Shown: positions 9,093 to 18,281, numbered from the stretch's first letter. The stretch is 64,000 nt of DNA from M10-OD1-4 sp038061695 (GCA_038061695.1 JBBTYT010000013.1:1-64000); one strand, 5' to 3'. Translations and numbers: made by a program. The notes: a model not told the origin generated them from the sequence alone.

Positions 9093-9566
9093 ATGTCAAT
9101 ATTAAACATAGAAAAAGGAAAAGAAAATAGCATATTAAGGACGATATCTCAAGATGTTTTAGATATTAAAGAGCCTGAGATACAAGAGTTTATTATTAAT
9201 ATGAAAACTACTTTACAATCCACTAAAAATGGGGTTGGTCTTGCTGCACCTCAAGCTGGAAAAAACCTAAGAATATTTGTCGCTTCCTATGATCTAAAAC
9301 TTAATCAAACTGTATTTATAAACCCGGAGATTATAAGTATTTCTCCAGATTTATTATTAGTAGACGAAGGATGTCTTTCTTTACCTGAATTTTATGGCAA
9401 GATAAAGAGAGCTAAGTGGGTTAAAGTAGAAGCCTATAATGAAAATGGAAGAAAATTTAAGATAAAAGCAACTGGACTTATAGCCCAAATTGTTCAACAT
9501 GAAGTTGATCATTTAAATGGTATTTTATTTATTGATAAAGCGGAAGAGATAGGAAATGTAAAATGA
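9093..9566 (+). CDS. def: Peptide deformylase
   Basis: 157 residues from the ATG at 9093. A longer frame beginning at 9015 would overlap priA and add a non-homologous hydrophobic stretch. The three deformylase motifs are present: GVGLAAPQAG, EGCLSLPE with the metal-ligand Cys, and QHEVDHLNG with two His ligands and the catalytic Glu. The enzyme removes the formyl group from nascent N-terminal methionine in the cytosol. It overlaps fmt by ATGA (9563-9566). This is the classic def-fmt coupling, adding and later removing the formyl group, and it follows priA as in many bacteria. Confidence 0.95.
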   Translation: MSILNIEKGKENSILRTISQDVLDIKEPEIQEFIINMKTTLQSTKNGVGLAAPQAGKNLRIFVASYDLKLNQTVFINPEIISISPDLLLVDEGCLSLPEFYGKIKRAKWVKVEAYNENGRKFKIKATGLIAQIVQHEVDHLNGILFIDKAEEIGNVK

Positions 9567-10498
9567 AAGATTATAAAATCATATTTATGGGTACGCCAGA
9601 GATAGCAGAAAAAAGTCTGCAGAAGTTAATTAACTTTCAGAAATATAAACCTTCTTTGGTAATAACCCAAGAGGATAAACCTATCGGCAGAAATAGAATT
9701 GTAACTTCCCCGCCAACGAAAATTTTAGCGGAAAAAAATAATATTGAAGTGTGGCAACCAAAAAACTTAAGAGATAGAAATTTTCTTTTAAAGATAAGAG
9801 AATTCTCTCCAGATATTATAATAGTTCTTGCTTACGGTAAGATAATTCCAAAAGAGATTATAGATATACCGAAATTCGGAATTTTAAATATTCATACTTC
9901 CCTATTACCTAATCATAGGGGTGCCTCACCAATCCAACATTCTATTTTAGAAGGAGATAAAATTACCGGAGTAACAATAATAAAGATAGATGAGATTTTA
10001 GATCATGGTCCGATAATAGCTAAAAAAGAGATTGGGGTGTCAGATGATGAAAATCAAGAAAGCCTCCATTTAAAGCTGGCGAATTTAGGAGCAGATCTTT
10101 TGCTTGAAACTTTGCCTCTATGGCTTGAAGAGAAAATTATTCCGGAGGAGCAAGATCATAAAAAGGCGACATTTACAAAAATTCTTAAAAGAGAAGATGG
10201 TGAAATAAAAGATGGGTATGGGGCGGAAAAAATAGATAGAATGTTTAGGGCATTTTCTCCTTGGCCAGGGGTATATATTGTTTTAAAGGGTAAAGATGGG
10301 AAAGATTTTAAAGTTAAATTAACAAAATTATCTATATCTAACTGTCAGGAAGGCAAAGAAAAACTTTATCTTAATAAAGATAGAGAGCTAGTATTAAAAA
10401 CAAGCAATGGCTCTATTATATTAAAAGAGGTTCAGCCAGAGTCAAAAAACAAAATGTCAGGTGAGGCTTTTTATAGCGGATATATCCAAAAATTATAA
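9563..10498 (+). CDS. fmt: Methionyl-tRNA formyltransferase
   Basis: A 311-residue protein of normal family length. It starts with a Rossmann-like IIFMGTPEIAEKSL and carries the formyltransferase signature LNIHTSLLPNHRGASPI, with the catalytic Asn/His pair and a later DHGPI segment. The C-terminal tRNA-binding domain follows FRAFSPWPGVY. It formylates Met-tRNAi with 10-formyl-THF. It is translationally coupled to def by a 4-base overlap, and converges on the minus-strand CapA-like gene with a 6-base overlap of coding ends (10493-10498). Confidence 0.95.
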   Translation: MKDYKIIFMGTPEIAEKSLQKLINFQKYKPSLVITQEDKPIGRNRIVTSPPTKILAEKNNIEVWQPKNLRDRNFLLKIREFSPDIIIVLAYGKIIPKEIIDIPKFGILNIHTSLLPNHRGASPIQHSILEGDKITGVTIIKIDEILDHGPIIAKKEIGVSDDENQESLHLKLANLGADLLLETLPLWLEEKIIPEEQDHKKATFTKILKREDGEIKDGYGAEKIDRMFRAFSPWPGVYIVLKGKDGKDFKVKLTKLSISNCQEGKEKLYLNKDRELVLKTSNGSIILKEVQPESKNKMSGEAFYSGYIQKL

Positions 10499-11572
10499 TT
10501 CACCGAATGATATTTTTATTTTTAAGGCATCACTACCAAAAGACCTATTTGCTATCTCCTTTAAAAAAGCTATCCTCTCATCCCCCTCCATTAAATCAGC
10601 TCTTATAAATTTTAAATTAAGCGGATGAAGTTTAAAAATAGGTTTTTCTTTTTTAAAGATAACCTCTACAGCAAGTCCTGTTTGAGTTTCATCTGAAAAA
10701 TATTGATCAAATATGAAATTACCAAGAGAGAAAAATATTACCTTACCCTTATATATCTCTATTCCCTGAACAACATGAGGATGATGTCCTATTATAATAT
10801 CCGCTCCGGCATCTATAAATTTATATGCTAAATCTTTTTGTTTTTCATTTTGATTAATATTATACTCCTCGCCCCAATGCACATTTACAATAATAATATC
10901 CGTTTCTTTCTTAAGAGTAGTAATAATATCTTTCGCATTTTCTATATTAAATGATCCAAAAACAGAAAAACCAACCATACCAATAATTTTTCCGTCTAAA
11001 TTAAATATTTTGCTTGAACATTCACCAATGACTCCATCTCTGCATCCTGAAAAAGAAAAACCTGCTTTCTCTAAATTTTTCCTAGTTTCTATTTCACCAC
11101 GGCTACCTTGATCAAAGAAATGATTATTTGCTAAATTAAAAAAAGAAAAATTATATTTTTTAAGCTCTGATACTGTTTCTGGCAAAAAAGCAAAATCAAA
11201 TTTCTTTTCTGGAGCGTAATGTTCTCCTCCATTCGTAACTGATCCTTCTAAGTTTGCTGAAATAATATCATAATCATCAAAGAAATGCTTTTTAAATAGA
11301 CTGCCTAATATATACTCGAGAGAATTTTTATTTATTTTTTCCCTTACATCTCTATCAAGCATTAAATCTCCAAGGAATAAGATTCTTATATCTTTATTTG
11401 AGTTGATTTCTTCTTTATTTTTTATGATAATTGATGATATATTAATATTATCTTTAAAAGATTCTTCATTTTTAATATATTGTTTATTCTCAGGAAAAGA
11501 TAAATAAAAAAACAGACCAGAGAAAATAAAGATTGGCATAAATCCGAATAAAACAATCCTTTTTCTTAACAT
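10493..11572 (-). CDS. CapA/PgsA-family metallophosphoesterase-like protein
   Basis: A 359-residue protein with an N-terminal transmembrane anchor (about residues 5-26) and an extracellular PGA_cap domain. Metal-site motifs are visible: LFLGDLMLDRDV, NLEGSV, NLANNHFFDQG, VNVHWGEEY and IIGHHPHVVQG followed by FSLGNFIFDQ. CapA proteins are calcineurin-like and linked to poly-gamma-glutamate capsule export or anchoring. No other capsule genes are nearby, so the substrate is open. It lies 9 bases after the aminotransferase gene and is probably cotranscribed with it. Confidence 0.85.
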   Translation of the reverse strand: MLRKRIVLFGFMPIFIFSGLFFYLSFPENKQYIKNEESFKDNINISSIIIKNKEEINSNKDIRILFLGDLMLDRDVREKINKNSLEYILGSLFKKHFFDDYDIISANLEGSVTNGGEHYAPEKKFDFAFLPETVSELKKYNFSFFNLANNHFFDQGSRGEIETRKNLEKAGFSFSGCRDGVIGECSSKIFNLDGKIIGMVGFSVFGSFNIENAKDIITTLKKETDIIIVNVHWGEEYNINQNEKQKDLAYKFIDAGADIIIGHHPHVVQGIEIYKGKVIFFSLGNFIFDQYFSDETQTGLAVEVIFKKEKPIFKLHPLNLKFIRADLMEGDERIAFLKEIANRSFGSDALKIKISFGEL

Positions 11573-11581
11573 CTTTTCAAA

Positions 11582-12883
11582 TTAACTTTTTATATATTCT
11601 TCTATCTTTTCTGATAATGTTTTTAGAGTATTTTTGAATTTTTCTTCATTCGTCTCAAGTAATGTTAATCTGAAGCCATGTAGTTCAGAACAAAATCCAC
11701 TCAAAGGAACAACACAGATGCCAGAAGATGCCATTAAATAATAAACAAATCTTGTATCTAATGGGACTCCTTTCACCTCTCTTTCAACTAACTCCTTTAT
11801 CTCTTTATTTTCTATTTTTAAAACTTGACTCTCTTTTAAGATATTCTCTTTAAAGACAATAGTAGCGTAAAATGCACCGCTTGGCTTATTGATTATCAGT
11901 CCATCAATACCTTTAAATTGTTGATAAAATAATTCTGCTTTTTTACCATATTTTTCATTTCTCTCTTTATGATATTTCCTATATCTTTCATCCGACATTA
12001 TTTCAGGAAGCACTTTCTGCGGAAGTGTTGTTGCGCAAACCTCTAGCATCTTTGCATCATTTATTGTTTTTATATATCTTGAAAATAGAGTATCTTTATC
12101 CATATTATAAACCTCTATCCATCCGCATCTTGCTCCTGGCCACGGAAACTCTTTTGATATTCCACGCATTGATATTCCGCAAATATCATTTCCTACAACC
12201 TCAGAAAGCCTTACAGGTCTTACGCCATTATGCCAAATATTTGTATATATTTCGTCACAAATCAAGAAAAGATCGAAGCTTCTTGCTATATCAGCAAATT
12301 TTTGCATTATCTCTTTATTATAAACCGTGCCGGTAGGATTGTCAGGATTTATGATTAAAATTCCTACGATATCAGGATTATTTCTAATTTTTTCTCTTAA
12401 ATCATCAAAATCAGGAAACCATTCATTTTCAGGTACTAAATTATATGTTATATGTTTTTTTCCGGAGTGCGCAGCTTCTGCCGATGAATGTGTTGAATAG
12501 GCTGGTGATGGACCTATTATTCTGGCTTGAAAATTTAAATATGTATAAATTTTAGATATGGCATCGCCAAGGCCGTTAAAAAATACCACATCCTCTTTTG
12601 TGATATGCGCACCTTCAAAAATATTTCTTAATTCAGCTATAAACTCTCTTGTTTTCTCAAGTCCTTTTGTTGGGCTATATCCGAAAGAAGAGTCATCATC
12701 AATAGCTTTTTTTATTATATCTTTTATCCAATCTGGAATTTTCTCGCCTTTTGCCACTGGATCGCCTATATTCTCCCACGTAATATCAACCCCCATATTT
12801 TCTAATTTGCGGGCCTTATTAATAATCTCTCTTATTTCATATTTAAGTTTATCTGCTCCTTCGTGTACTATATCTCTTCTCAT
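11582..12883 (-). CDS. PLP-dependent class I/II aminotransferase
   Basis: A 433-residue fold-type I aminotransferase. It has the Asn/Asp/Tyr cofactor set in NPDNPTGT and CDEIYTNIWH, and the PLP lysine in RGISKEFPWPGARCGW. The FPWPGARCGW context resembles the AlaA/AspC-like subgroup (alanine or aspartate/methionine aminotransferases). The C-terminal Arg that binds the substrate carboxylate is probably in HGFRLTLLE. Substrate is not certain. It begins with the ATG at 12881-12883 downstream of a hairpin at 12899-12929 and is followed by the CapA-like gene. Confidence 0.88.
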   Translation of the reverse strand: MRRDIVHEGADKLKYEIREIINKARKLENMGVDITWENIGDPVAKGEKIPDWIKDIIKKAIDDDSSFGYSPTKGLEKTREFIAELRNIFEGAHITKEDVVFFNGLGDAISKIYTYLNFQARIIGPSPAYSTHSSAEAAHSGKKHITYNLVPENEWFPDFDDLREKIRNNPDIVGILIINPDNPTGTVYNKEIMQKFADIARSFDLFLICDEIYTNIWHNGVRPVRLSEVVGNDICGISMRGISKEFPWPGARCGWIEVYNMDKDTLFSRYIKTINDAKMLEVCATTLPQKVLPEIMSDERYRKYHKERNEKYGKKAELFYQQFKGIDGLIINKPSGAFYATIVFKENILKESQVLKIENKEIKELVEREVKGVPLDTRFVYYLMASSGICVVPLSGFCSELHGFRLTLLETNEEKFKNTLKTLSEKIEEYIKS

Positions 12884-12898
12884 AGTATTTTAAGAAAT

Positions 12899-12929
12899 AA
12901 AAAGTGGAGTTTAAGGCAATCCACTTTTT
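12899..12929 (-). terminator. Rho-independent terminator of the Cys-rich gene
   Basis: AAAAAGTGGA and TCCACTTTTT form a 10-bp stem around an 11-base loop, with A/T tracts on both sides. It lies directly after the stop of the minus-strand Cys-rich gene and before the aminotransferase start, so it separates these transcripts. Confidence 0.75.
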
Positions 12930-12944
12930 AAAGAAATAAAGATT

Positions 12945-13139
12945 TTAATAATCACTTCCGCATCCGCATCCACCACCACAACATCCATCATTCATGCCAG
13001 ATTCTTTGTTAGATCCATCAGATTTATTATCCCCGTTCTTTGTTTCTCTGCAACTACATGGTTTTAACATATCTTTTTCACTCCCTGAATTAACTAGTAA
13101 ATTTGCATTTTTCTCATCGTCATCTTTTTTTATTTCCAT
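12945..13139 (-). CDS. Small cysteine/glycine-rich protein, probably metal-binding
   Basis: 64 residues that I do not recognise. The N-terminal half is acidic and basic with no hydrophobic segment. A CSC pair sits near residue 28, and the C-terminus reads CCGGGCGCG just before the end, giving six or more cysteines. Such tails usually bind metal (Zn, Cu or Fe-S). It stands alone between alaS (53 bases upstream in transcription) and its own terminator hairpin, which supports a real transcribed gene. Function is unknown. The start is an ATG at 13137-13139. Confidence 0.6.
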   Translation of the reverse strand: MEIKKDDDEKNANLLVNSGSEKDMLKPCSCRETKNGDNKSDGSNKESGMNDGCCGGGCGCGSDY

Positions 13140-13191
13140 ATATTTTTTAAAAATAATTATTATAATTTATAATATCATAATTTTTCTGATT

Positions 13192-15078
13192 TTACAATAA
13201 ATCTGCCTTTATTCTTCTTATTCCAGAAGAAGATGATTCCTCCTTTAAAATCTTGAATTTTCCAAGCTCTTTTGTGTTTAATACATGCGGACCTCCGCAC
13301 AACTCTTTTGAAAATTCTCCAACAGAATAAACTTTAACCTTATCAGCGTATTTATCTTTAAATAATCCTAATGCTCCTGTGTTTTTTGCATCTTCATAAT
13401 TAAGCTCAATCATAGTTACTGGAAGCTCATTTGTTATTTCTCTATTTACCAATTCTTCAACCTTATTTTTTTCCTCGTCTGTCATTTTTTGATGATGTGA
13501 AAAATCAAATCTTAATCTTTCTGCCGTTATATCTGAACCTTTCTGCTCTACATGTTTACCTAAGACATTTCTTAGGGCTTGATGTAAAAGATGAGTTGCT
13601 GTGTGAAGCCTTGTAACTTTCACAAGCTCTTCTTCGTTAGCCGCTTTAAGCTCACCAGTCTGCAGTAAAAGTCCATGACCTCCAAATTTCTTCTCCGCTC
13701 CAGATCTTGATATATCTTGATGTTTTTTAAATTGAATGTCAAACTCTAATTTAATTTTTTCTTTATCAATCTTCAAATCATAGTTAAATGTTCTAGCAAG
13801 ATTTTCAATTTCTTCAAGAGACATTTCTAGAGGAAAACCGCATGTTTGAAATAAATCAAAAAATTCTGCTCCTGTTACAGGATTTTTTACCACAGAATCC
13901 AATGTCCGTATTGACTCAAACTTTTTTCTTACTTCTTTAAGTCCCTGACCGAGTGTCTTCAAAAATTTTTCATCCTCTTCTTTTATGATAGTTATTATAT
14001 TATTTGTATTTTTTTCTATTTCTGGATATATATCTTTATATATTAGAGAAATCTCCCTAATTAATGAATCGTAAAAATTTCCTTTTAAATTAAGCATTTT
14101 CGCGTGTCTTATAGAGCGTCTTAAAAGACGTCTTAAAATATACCCTTGATCTGTATTTGATGGTAAAAGTCCATCTGTTATTAAAAATGCAGACGCTCTT
14201 AAATGGTCGGCTATTATTCTATATGAATTTGTTTGGGCCTCGTACGGTATATTTGATTGCTTTTGAGCTTCCTCTATAATAGGCCATAAAATATCTGTTT
14301 CAAAAACTGTAGGTTTATTTTGTATTATCATCACTATTCTTTCAAACCCCATACCTGTATCTACATTTTTCTGACTCAGAGGCTCGTATTTTCCATCTTT
14401 TCTTTTATTGTATTCCATAAATACATTATTCCATATTTCAACATATCTACCGCAATCACAGTTTATGTGACATTTATCTCCAAATAGATTATTATGTTCT
14501 TCCCCAGTATCATAAAATATCTCTGTATCCGGTCCGCAAGGCCCTGAATCCCCAACTGGTCCCCACCAATTTTTATTTTTAGGATATGCATAAATTCTAT
14601 CTCCCAATCCTGCCTCTATACCCACTGATTTAAAAGCGTTAATCCATAAATTGATAGCCTCATCATCTCGCGGAGCATTATCATCTCCTTCAAAAACAGT
14701 AACAAATATTTTTTTAGGATCAATTCCAAAGCCTTTTTCTTTTGATGTTAATAATTCAAAACTCCATTGTATAGATTCTTTTTTAAAATAGTCACCCAAC
14801 GACCAATTACCAAGCATCTCAAAAAATGTCAGATGTCTATTATCCCCGACTTCTAAAATATCATCTGTTCTTAAACATTTTTGACTACTTGTCAGTCTTT
14901 TTCCATTATCGTGCAATTTACCGCTAAGATACGGCACGAGAGGTTGCATTCCAGCTGTTATGAAAAGAACGGTTTTGTCTTCTGGAAGTAAAGATGTTGA
15001 CTTAAGTATATGATGCCCTTTCTCTTTAAAAAAATTAAGATATTTCTCTCTTATTTGGTTTGCTTTTAAATTTTCCAT
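13192..15078 (-). CDS. alaS: Alanyl-tRNA synthetase, short form without C-terminal domain
   Basis: 628 residues, versus about 870 in E. coli. The class II catalytic core (about 1-240), the tRNA-recognition middle region and the editing domain are present. The editing site shows TRLHTATHLLHQALR (HxxxH) and the CGGPHV block (CxxxH). The protein ends right after the editing domain, so the DHHA1/C-Ala dimerisation and tRNA-elbow region is absent. The stop is genuine and no continuing frame lies beyond it. The enzyme charges tRNA-Ala and clears Ser/Gly mischarging. A 120-bp palindromic element lies 19 bases upstream of the ATG (15076-15078). Confidence 0.95.
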   Translation of the reverse strand: MENLKANQIREKYLNFFKEKGHHILKSTSLLPEDKTVLFITAGMQPLVPYLSGKLHDNGKRLTSSQKCLRTDDILEVGDNRHLTFFEMLGNWSLGDYFKKESIQWSFELLTSKEKGFGIDPKKIFVTVFEGDDNAPRDDEAINLWINAFKSVGIEAGLGDRIYAYPKNKNWWGPVGDSGPCGPDTEIFYDTGEEHNNLFGDKCHINCDCGRYVEIWNNVFMEYNKRKDGKYEPLSQKNVDTGMGFERIVMIIQNKPTVFETDILWPIIEEAQKQSNIPYEAQTNSYRIIADHLRASAFLITDGLLPSNTDQGYILRRLLRRSIRHAKMLNLKGNFYDSLIREISLIYKDIYPEIEKNTNNIITIIKEEDEKFLKTLGQGLKEVRKKFESIRTLDSVVKNPVTGAEFFDLFQTCGFPLEMSLEEIENLARTFNYDLKIDKEKIKLEFDIQFKKHQDISRSGAEKKFGGHGLLLQTGELKAANEEELVKVTRLHTATHLLHQALRNVLGKHVEQKGSDITAERLRFDFSHHQKMTDEEKNKVEELVNREITNELPVTMIELNYEDAKNTGALGLFKDKYADKVKVYSVGEFSKELCGGPHVLNTKELGKFKILKEESSSSGIRRIKADLL

Positions 15079-15097
15079 GGGTATATTTATTATCTTA

Positions 15098-15217
15098 AAT
15101 TACGAAAGGCAAAGCTTAAGATTTTCTGACGTGTTAACGGTAGGCGCAGCTAATCTGCCGTTTAGCAGAGTAGCGTGAGCACACAGAAGAAAGTCTTAAG
15201 CTTTGTCTTTCGTAATT
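15098..15217. repeat. 120-bp palindromic element, copy 1 (upstream of alaS)
   Basis: Outer arms of about 24 bases pair almost perfectly (AATTACGAAAGGCAAAG... with ...CTTTGTCTTTCGTAATT, one G-T wobble). Inside is a second hairpin, GCTAATCTGC with GCAGAGTAGC, carrying one mismatch. The reverse complement of 62271-62390 matches over the full 120 bases, with 14 differences by hand alignment. Three outer-stem positions change on both arms so that pairing is kept. It fills the gap between the mnmA stop (9 bases away) and alaS. It could be a structured leader RNA, a processing or termination site, or a REP/MITE-like mobile palindrome. Confidence 0.85.
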
Positions 15218-15226
15218 CAAAGTATA

Positions 15227-16339
15227 TCATATTATTATAGCACTTCCGAGAACTTTGTCGCCATCATAAAAAACCACTGATTGTCCTGATGCTACCGATC
15301 TCTGTTGAGAAGAAAATTTTATTTCTAATATACCATTCTCTTTTTTACTTACCACACAGTCTGATAATGGCTGGCGATATCTTATTCTCGCTTGGCAAGT
15401 TAAAGGAAATCCAGGTTCTTCCCCAATTGTCCATATAAATTGTTTAGCTAGAATTGTTTTTTTATAAAGCTCATTATCTTTCCCATTCTCTGCTACATAT
15501 AAAATATTTTTTTCCGCATCTTTCTTTATAATATAATATGCGATTCCTCCGCCAGGAGAGCCTATGCCATGTCTTTGTCCTATTGTATAAAATTCAACGC
15601 CTTGATGCCTACCAACAACCTTACCATCCATTGTTATTATTTTACCCTCATGAGTTGGTATGTTACTTTTTAAAAATTCAAAAATATCTATATCACCGAT
15701 AAAACAAATACCTTGACTATCTTTTTTTTCAGAATTTTCAAATCCAAATTTTTTTGCCAATTTTCTAATCTCGGGTTTCTCATATTCTCCTATTGGAAAT
15801 ATTGTATGAGCAAGTTCATGTTGCCCAAGAGTGTTTAAAAAGTAAGATTGGTCTTTATTTTTGTCCTTGCCAGCAAGAAGAGAAAATTTTTCATTATTTT
15901 TTTCAACACGAGCATAATGTCCGGTTGCTATATGGCTTGCGCCCAGAGAAAGAGCTTTCTCTAAAAACAGCTTGAATTTTATCTCCTTATTGCACATAAC
16001 ATCTGGGTTCGGGGTAATCCCACTTCTATATCCTTCTATCATATAATCCACCACTCTTTCTTTATATTCTTTTTCAAAATTAAAAGTATAAAAAGGAATA
16101 TCTAGTTTTGATGCAATCAACCTCGCATCTTTTTGATCATCTTCCCAAGGACACATTTTCTTATCTTTAAAAAATGAGGAGTCTGACCAATTTTTCATAA
16201 AGATACCAACAATGTCATAACCACGCTCTTTCAGCAATGCGGCGGCAACCGAAGAATCTACTCCGCCAGACATCGCAACAAATACCTTCCTTCTAAGAGT
16301 GGTATTTGTCTGTTTATCTTTATCCAAAATTCTGGTCAT
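15227..16339 (-). CDS. mnmA: tRNA-specific 2-thiouridylase
   Basis: 370 residues of typical MnmA length. The PP-loop AMSGGVDSSVAAALL binds ATP. The catalytic cysteines are in NPDVMCNKEIKF and DSQGICFIGD, and a C-terminal barrel closes the protein. It adds sulfur to U34 of Lys, Glu and Gln tRNAs in the cytosol, in partnership with a sulfur relay not seen here. It precedes alaS in the same direction, separated only by the palindromic element. The first 18 residues precede the conserved VFVAMSGG strand and may be a natural extension. The ATG at 16337-16339 is the only upstream candidate. Confidence 0.95.
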   Translation of the reverse strand: MTRILDKDKQTNTTLRRKVFVAMSGGVDSSVAAALLKERGYDIVGIFMKNWSDSSFFKDKKMCPWEDDQKDARLIASKLDIPFYTFNFEKEYKERVVDYMIEGYRSGITPNPDVMCNKEIKFKLFLEKALSLGASHIATGHYARVEKNNEKFSLLAGKDKNKDQSYFLNTLGQHELAHTIFPIGEYEKPEIRKLAKKFGFENSEKKDSQGICFIGDIDIFEFLKSNIPTHEGKIITMDGKVVGRHQGVEFYTIGQRHGIGSPGGGIAYYIIKKDAEKNILYVAENGKDNELYKKTILAKQFIWTIGEEPGFPLTCQARIRYRQPLSDCVVSKKENGILEIKFSSQQRSVASGQSVVFYDGDKVLGSAIII

Positions 16340-16368
16340 ATATTATTTTGATATCCTCGTTTATCATA

Positions 16369-17664
16369 TTATTTTAATAAATCATCGAGATCGCATGAAA
16401 GCATAGCTGATTTATTAAGAACAATTTGCTCTTTCTGGTTCAGGTTATCCGCAGTCATCCTGATCATTTTTGTAATGATGGCATCGCCAAGCATAATCTT
16501 GTTCGTCTTTTCGAAGTATTTTTCCGTTTTCTGGTAGAACAGCGTTGCGTACTGTTTGAGCTTATCCTCGGTAGTCTGGCGACTACTAGTTCCCTTGCTC
16601 CTAATCTGCTTAATTAACTCAATTTTTTCTTCAATTTTTTTATCAGACTCAATTTGCAAGTTACCCTCACCGAATATAATACAGTACACGCTTAGGTTAT
16701 AAATAACTTTCACCGAGTCCATGTCTTCAGTCGAATACCAATACACGAAAGAAAAGTTATGCGTGCGAAAATCCTGATCTATCTCTATACTCTCAAGTTC
16801 TTTGATAGTGCGAATCTTATACGCGTCCAACAGGTGTAGGTAGCTTTCACGCCAATTCTTCAGCCAATCTCTAATATAGTTTTTCTCAATGAACAGAGGC
16901 TTAAGGTCCTGCTCGAGATTTTTATCACTTACTTTATTGATTTGAATCGTAAGCTTGTCGAAAAGCGCGCGAGGATCTTTCACATTTATGTTTTTAGCAA
17001 TGAGATAATCTAAATCCGGCACTATCTTTTTATTCATGTACCAAAGGAGATCGTAAATATCACGCCCTTTTTCCTCATATATCGCATCGCCTACGCCACG
17101 AGTTCCTCGCAAGAAGATGGTAGCAATTTTGCTCGCCATAAGTGCGGACATATTGTAGGTAATGATGACAAAAGATAACTGATCACGATTTATCGGTCGA
17201 CGCTCGATAACGGTTTTTTGCACGACAAAATGATTAAGATCGATTTTGATGTATATCTGTTTGGAAGCATGACCGAAGTTAAGATCTTCTCCGACAGTAA
17301 ATTTCAAAGTCAGTCCACGGCCATGCGTTACTTTGATCGACAGAAAATCGGCGTTCGTGCCATAGGTATCCGCGAAATGTTCTTCGACTTCTTTCTTCAT
17401 CTCTTTAAGAAACTTTTCGGTCACTGCGTTGGTTACTTCAAAATCAAGATCAACGGACATACGATCCAATCCGTGAATAATTCGGAGAGCCGAACCGCCA
17501 TACATGATCCAATCGTTATATTTCTGATTGTGATAGACAAAGTTGAGAACGTAGTACTGCAACTCCTCTTTGAGCGCGTTTCGTCGGGTCTCTGCATTCA
17601 GCCCACTATAATTGGCAAGGTCTTCCAGCTTTCTTTTTAAGATTATCGTTAGTCGTTCACTCAT
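16369..17664 (-). CDS. AbiEii/AbiGii-type nucleotidyltransferase toxin
   Basis: 431 residues. The nucleotidyltransferase signature YGGSALRIIHGLDRMSVDLDF gives the GGS turn and the D-x-D metal pair near residues 57-76. A further Lys/Asp-containing block (YIKIDLNHF) and a helical C-terminal half follow. AbiEii proteins are toxins of type IV toxin-antitoxin systems that block phage by modifying tRNA or other targets. The start ATG (17662-17664) overlaps the antitoxin gene by 8 bases. Base composition is visibly richer in G+C, and arginine is often CGN rather than AGA, which points to horizontal acquisition. Confidence 0.85.
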   Translation of the reverse strand: MSERLTIILKRKLEDLANYSGLNAETRRNALKEELQYYVLNFVYHNQKYNDWIMYGGSALRIIHGLDRMSVDLDFEVTNAVTEKFLKEMKKEVEEHFADTYGTNADFLSIKVTHGRGLTLKFTVGEDLNFGHASKQIYIKIDLNHFVVQKTVIERRPINRDQLSFVIITYNMSALMASKIATIFLRGTRGVGDAIYEEKGRDIYDLLWYMNKKIVPDLDYLIAKNINVKDPRALFDKLTIQINKVSDKNLEQDLKPLFIEKNYIRDWLKNWRESYLHLLDAYKIRTIKELESIEIDQDFRTHNFSFVYWYSTEDMDSVKVIYNLSVYCIIFGEGNLQIESDKKIEEKIELIKQIRSKGTSSRQTTEDKLKQYATLFYQKTEKYFEKTNKIMLGDAIITKMIRMTADNLNQKEQIVLNKSAMLSCDLDDLLK

Positions 17665-18274
17665 AGAAGTATTTTTTAATCATCATATAAAATTTTTCCT
17701 GCTCCAGCTTGTCAATTTCGTCGAAGTCGATCCTTAACTCTTCGATCAATGTTTTTATATTCTGTGACTTAGTGCCATGGAACTGATGCGTTCTGAAATA
17801 CAGAAGATCGAATAATGCTTTCGAAGGAGAAGCAATGAAAAAATCGAACTTCCCCTTCGTGAGGGAAAAATCCGAAAATAAATCTTTTTTGATTGACTGG
17901 TATGAGAAATTACCGGCCTTGGTTTCGAAGTTCCTTGTTGCTTTAGGAGAGACCGAAGTGATGGAGTGAACCGCTTCTGTAGCGAGATTGTAATACTGGA
18001 GAGCCGCCCATGAACTCACATAGGAAGGGTTGCGTATGATGTTGGCAAGATAAAATGAATACGAAATATCGTTTTTGTTTTTTTCAAAGAAGTCGGTGGA
18101 GACGTACAGACCCTTATTGAGCCAAACAATCTCTTTGTACTTCAAAAACCGACTGATGTAAGTGTCAATAGTACCATCTTTAAGCCCCAGCTGTTTACCA
18201 AGCTGGTAAACCGTGTTTTTGCTGAGGTGGGGCAAGGATTTAAGCTGTTCTAAAAGGTTTTTTTTGCTTCTCAT
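17657..18274 (-). CDS. AbiEi-type antitoxin / transcriptional regulator
   Basis: 205 residues. The N-terminus (about 10-65) is a winged-helix-like domain with LSKNTVYQLGKQLGLKDGTIDTYISRFLKYKEIVWLNKG in several short segments, as in AbiEi antitoxins. The C-terminal part contains SYVSSWAALQYYNL and the VSPKATRNF strand typical of this family. AbiEi neutralises AbiEii and represses its own promoter by binding inverted repeats. It is the first gene of the module, with a matching operator candidate just upstream at 18282-18291. Composition is foreign, as for the toxin. Confidence 0.82.
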   Translation of the reverse strand: MRSKKNLLEQLKSLPHLSKNTVYQLGKQLGLKDGTIDTYISRFLKYKEIVWLNKGLYVSTDFFEKNKNDISYSFYLANIIRNPSYVSSWAALQYYNLATEAVHSITSVSPKATRNFETKAGNFSYQSIKKDLFSDFSLTKGKFDFFIASPSKALFDLLYFRTHQFHGTKSQNIKTLIEELRIDFDEIDKLEQEKFYMMIKKYFYE

Positions 18275-18281
18275 GATTATG

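Noticed and set aside
16426..17640. Open frames on the plus strand across the AbiE toxin gene
   Set aside because: They lie entirely within the minus-strand toxin gene and have no homology features. They are antisense shadows.
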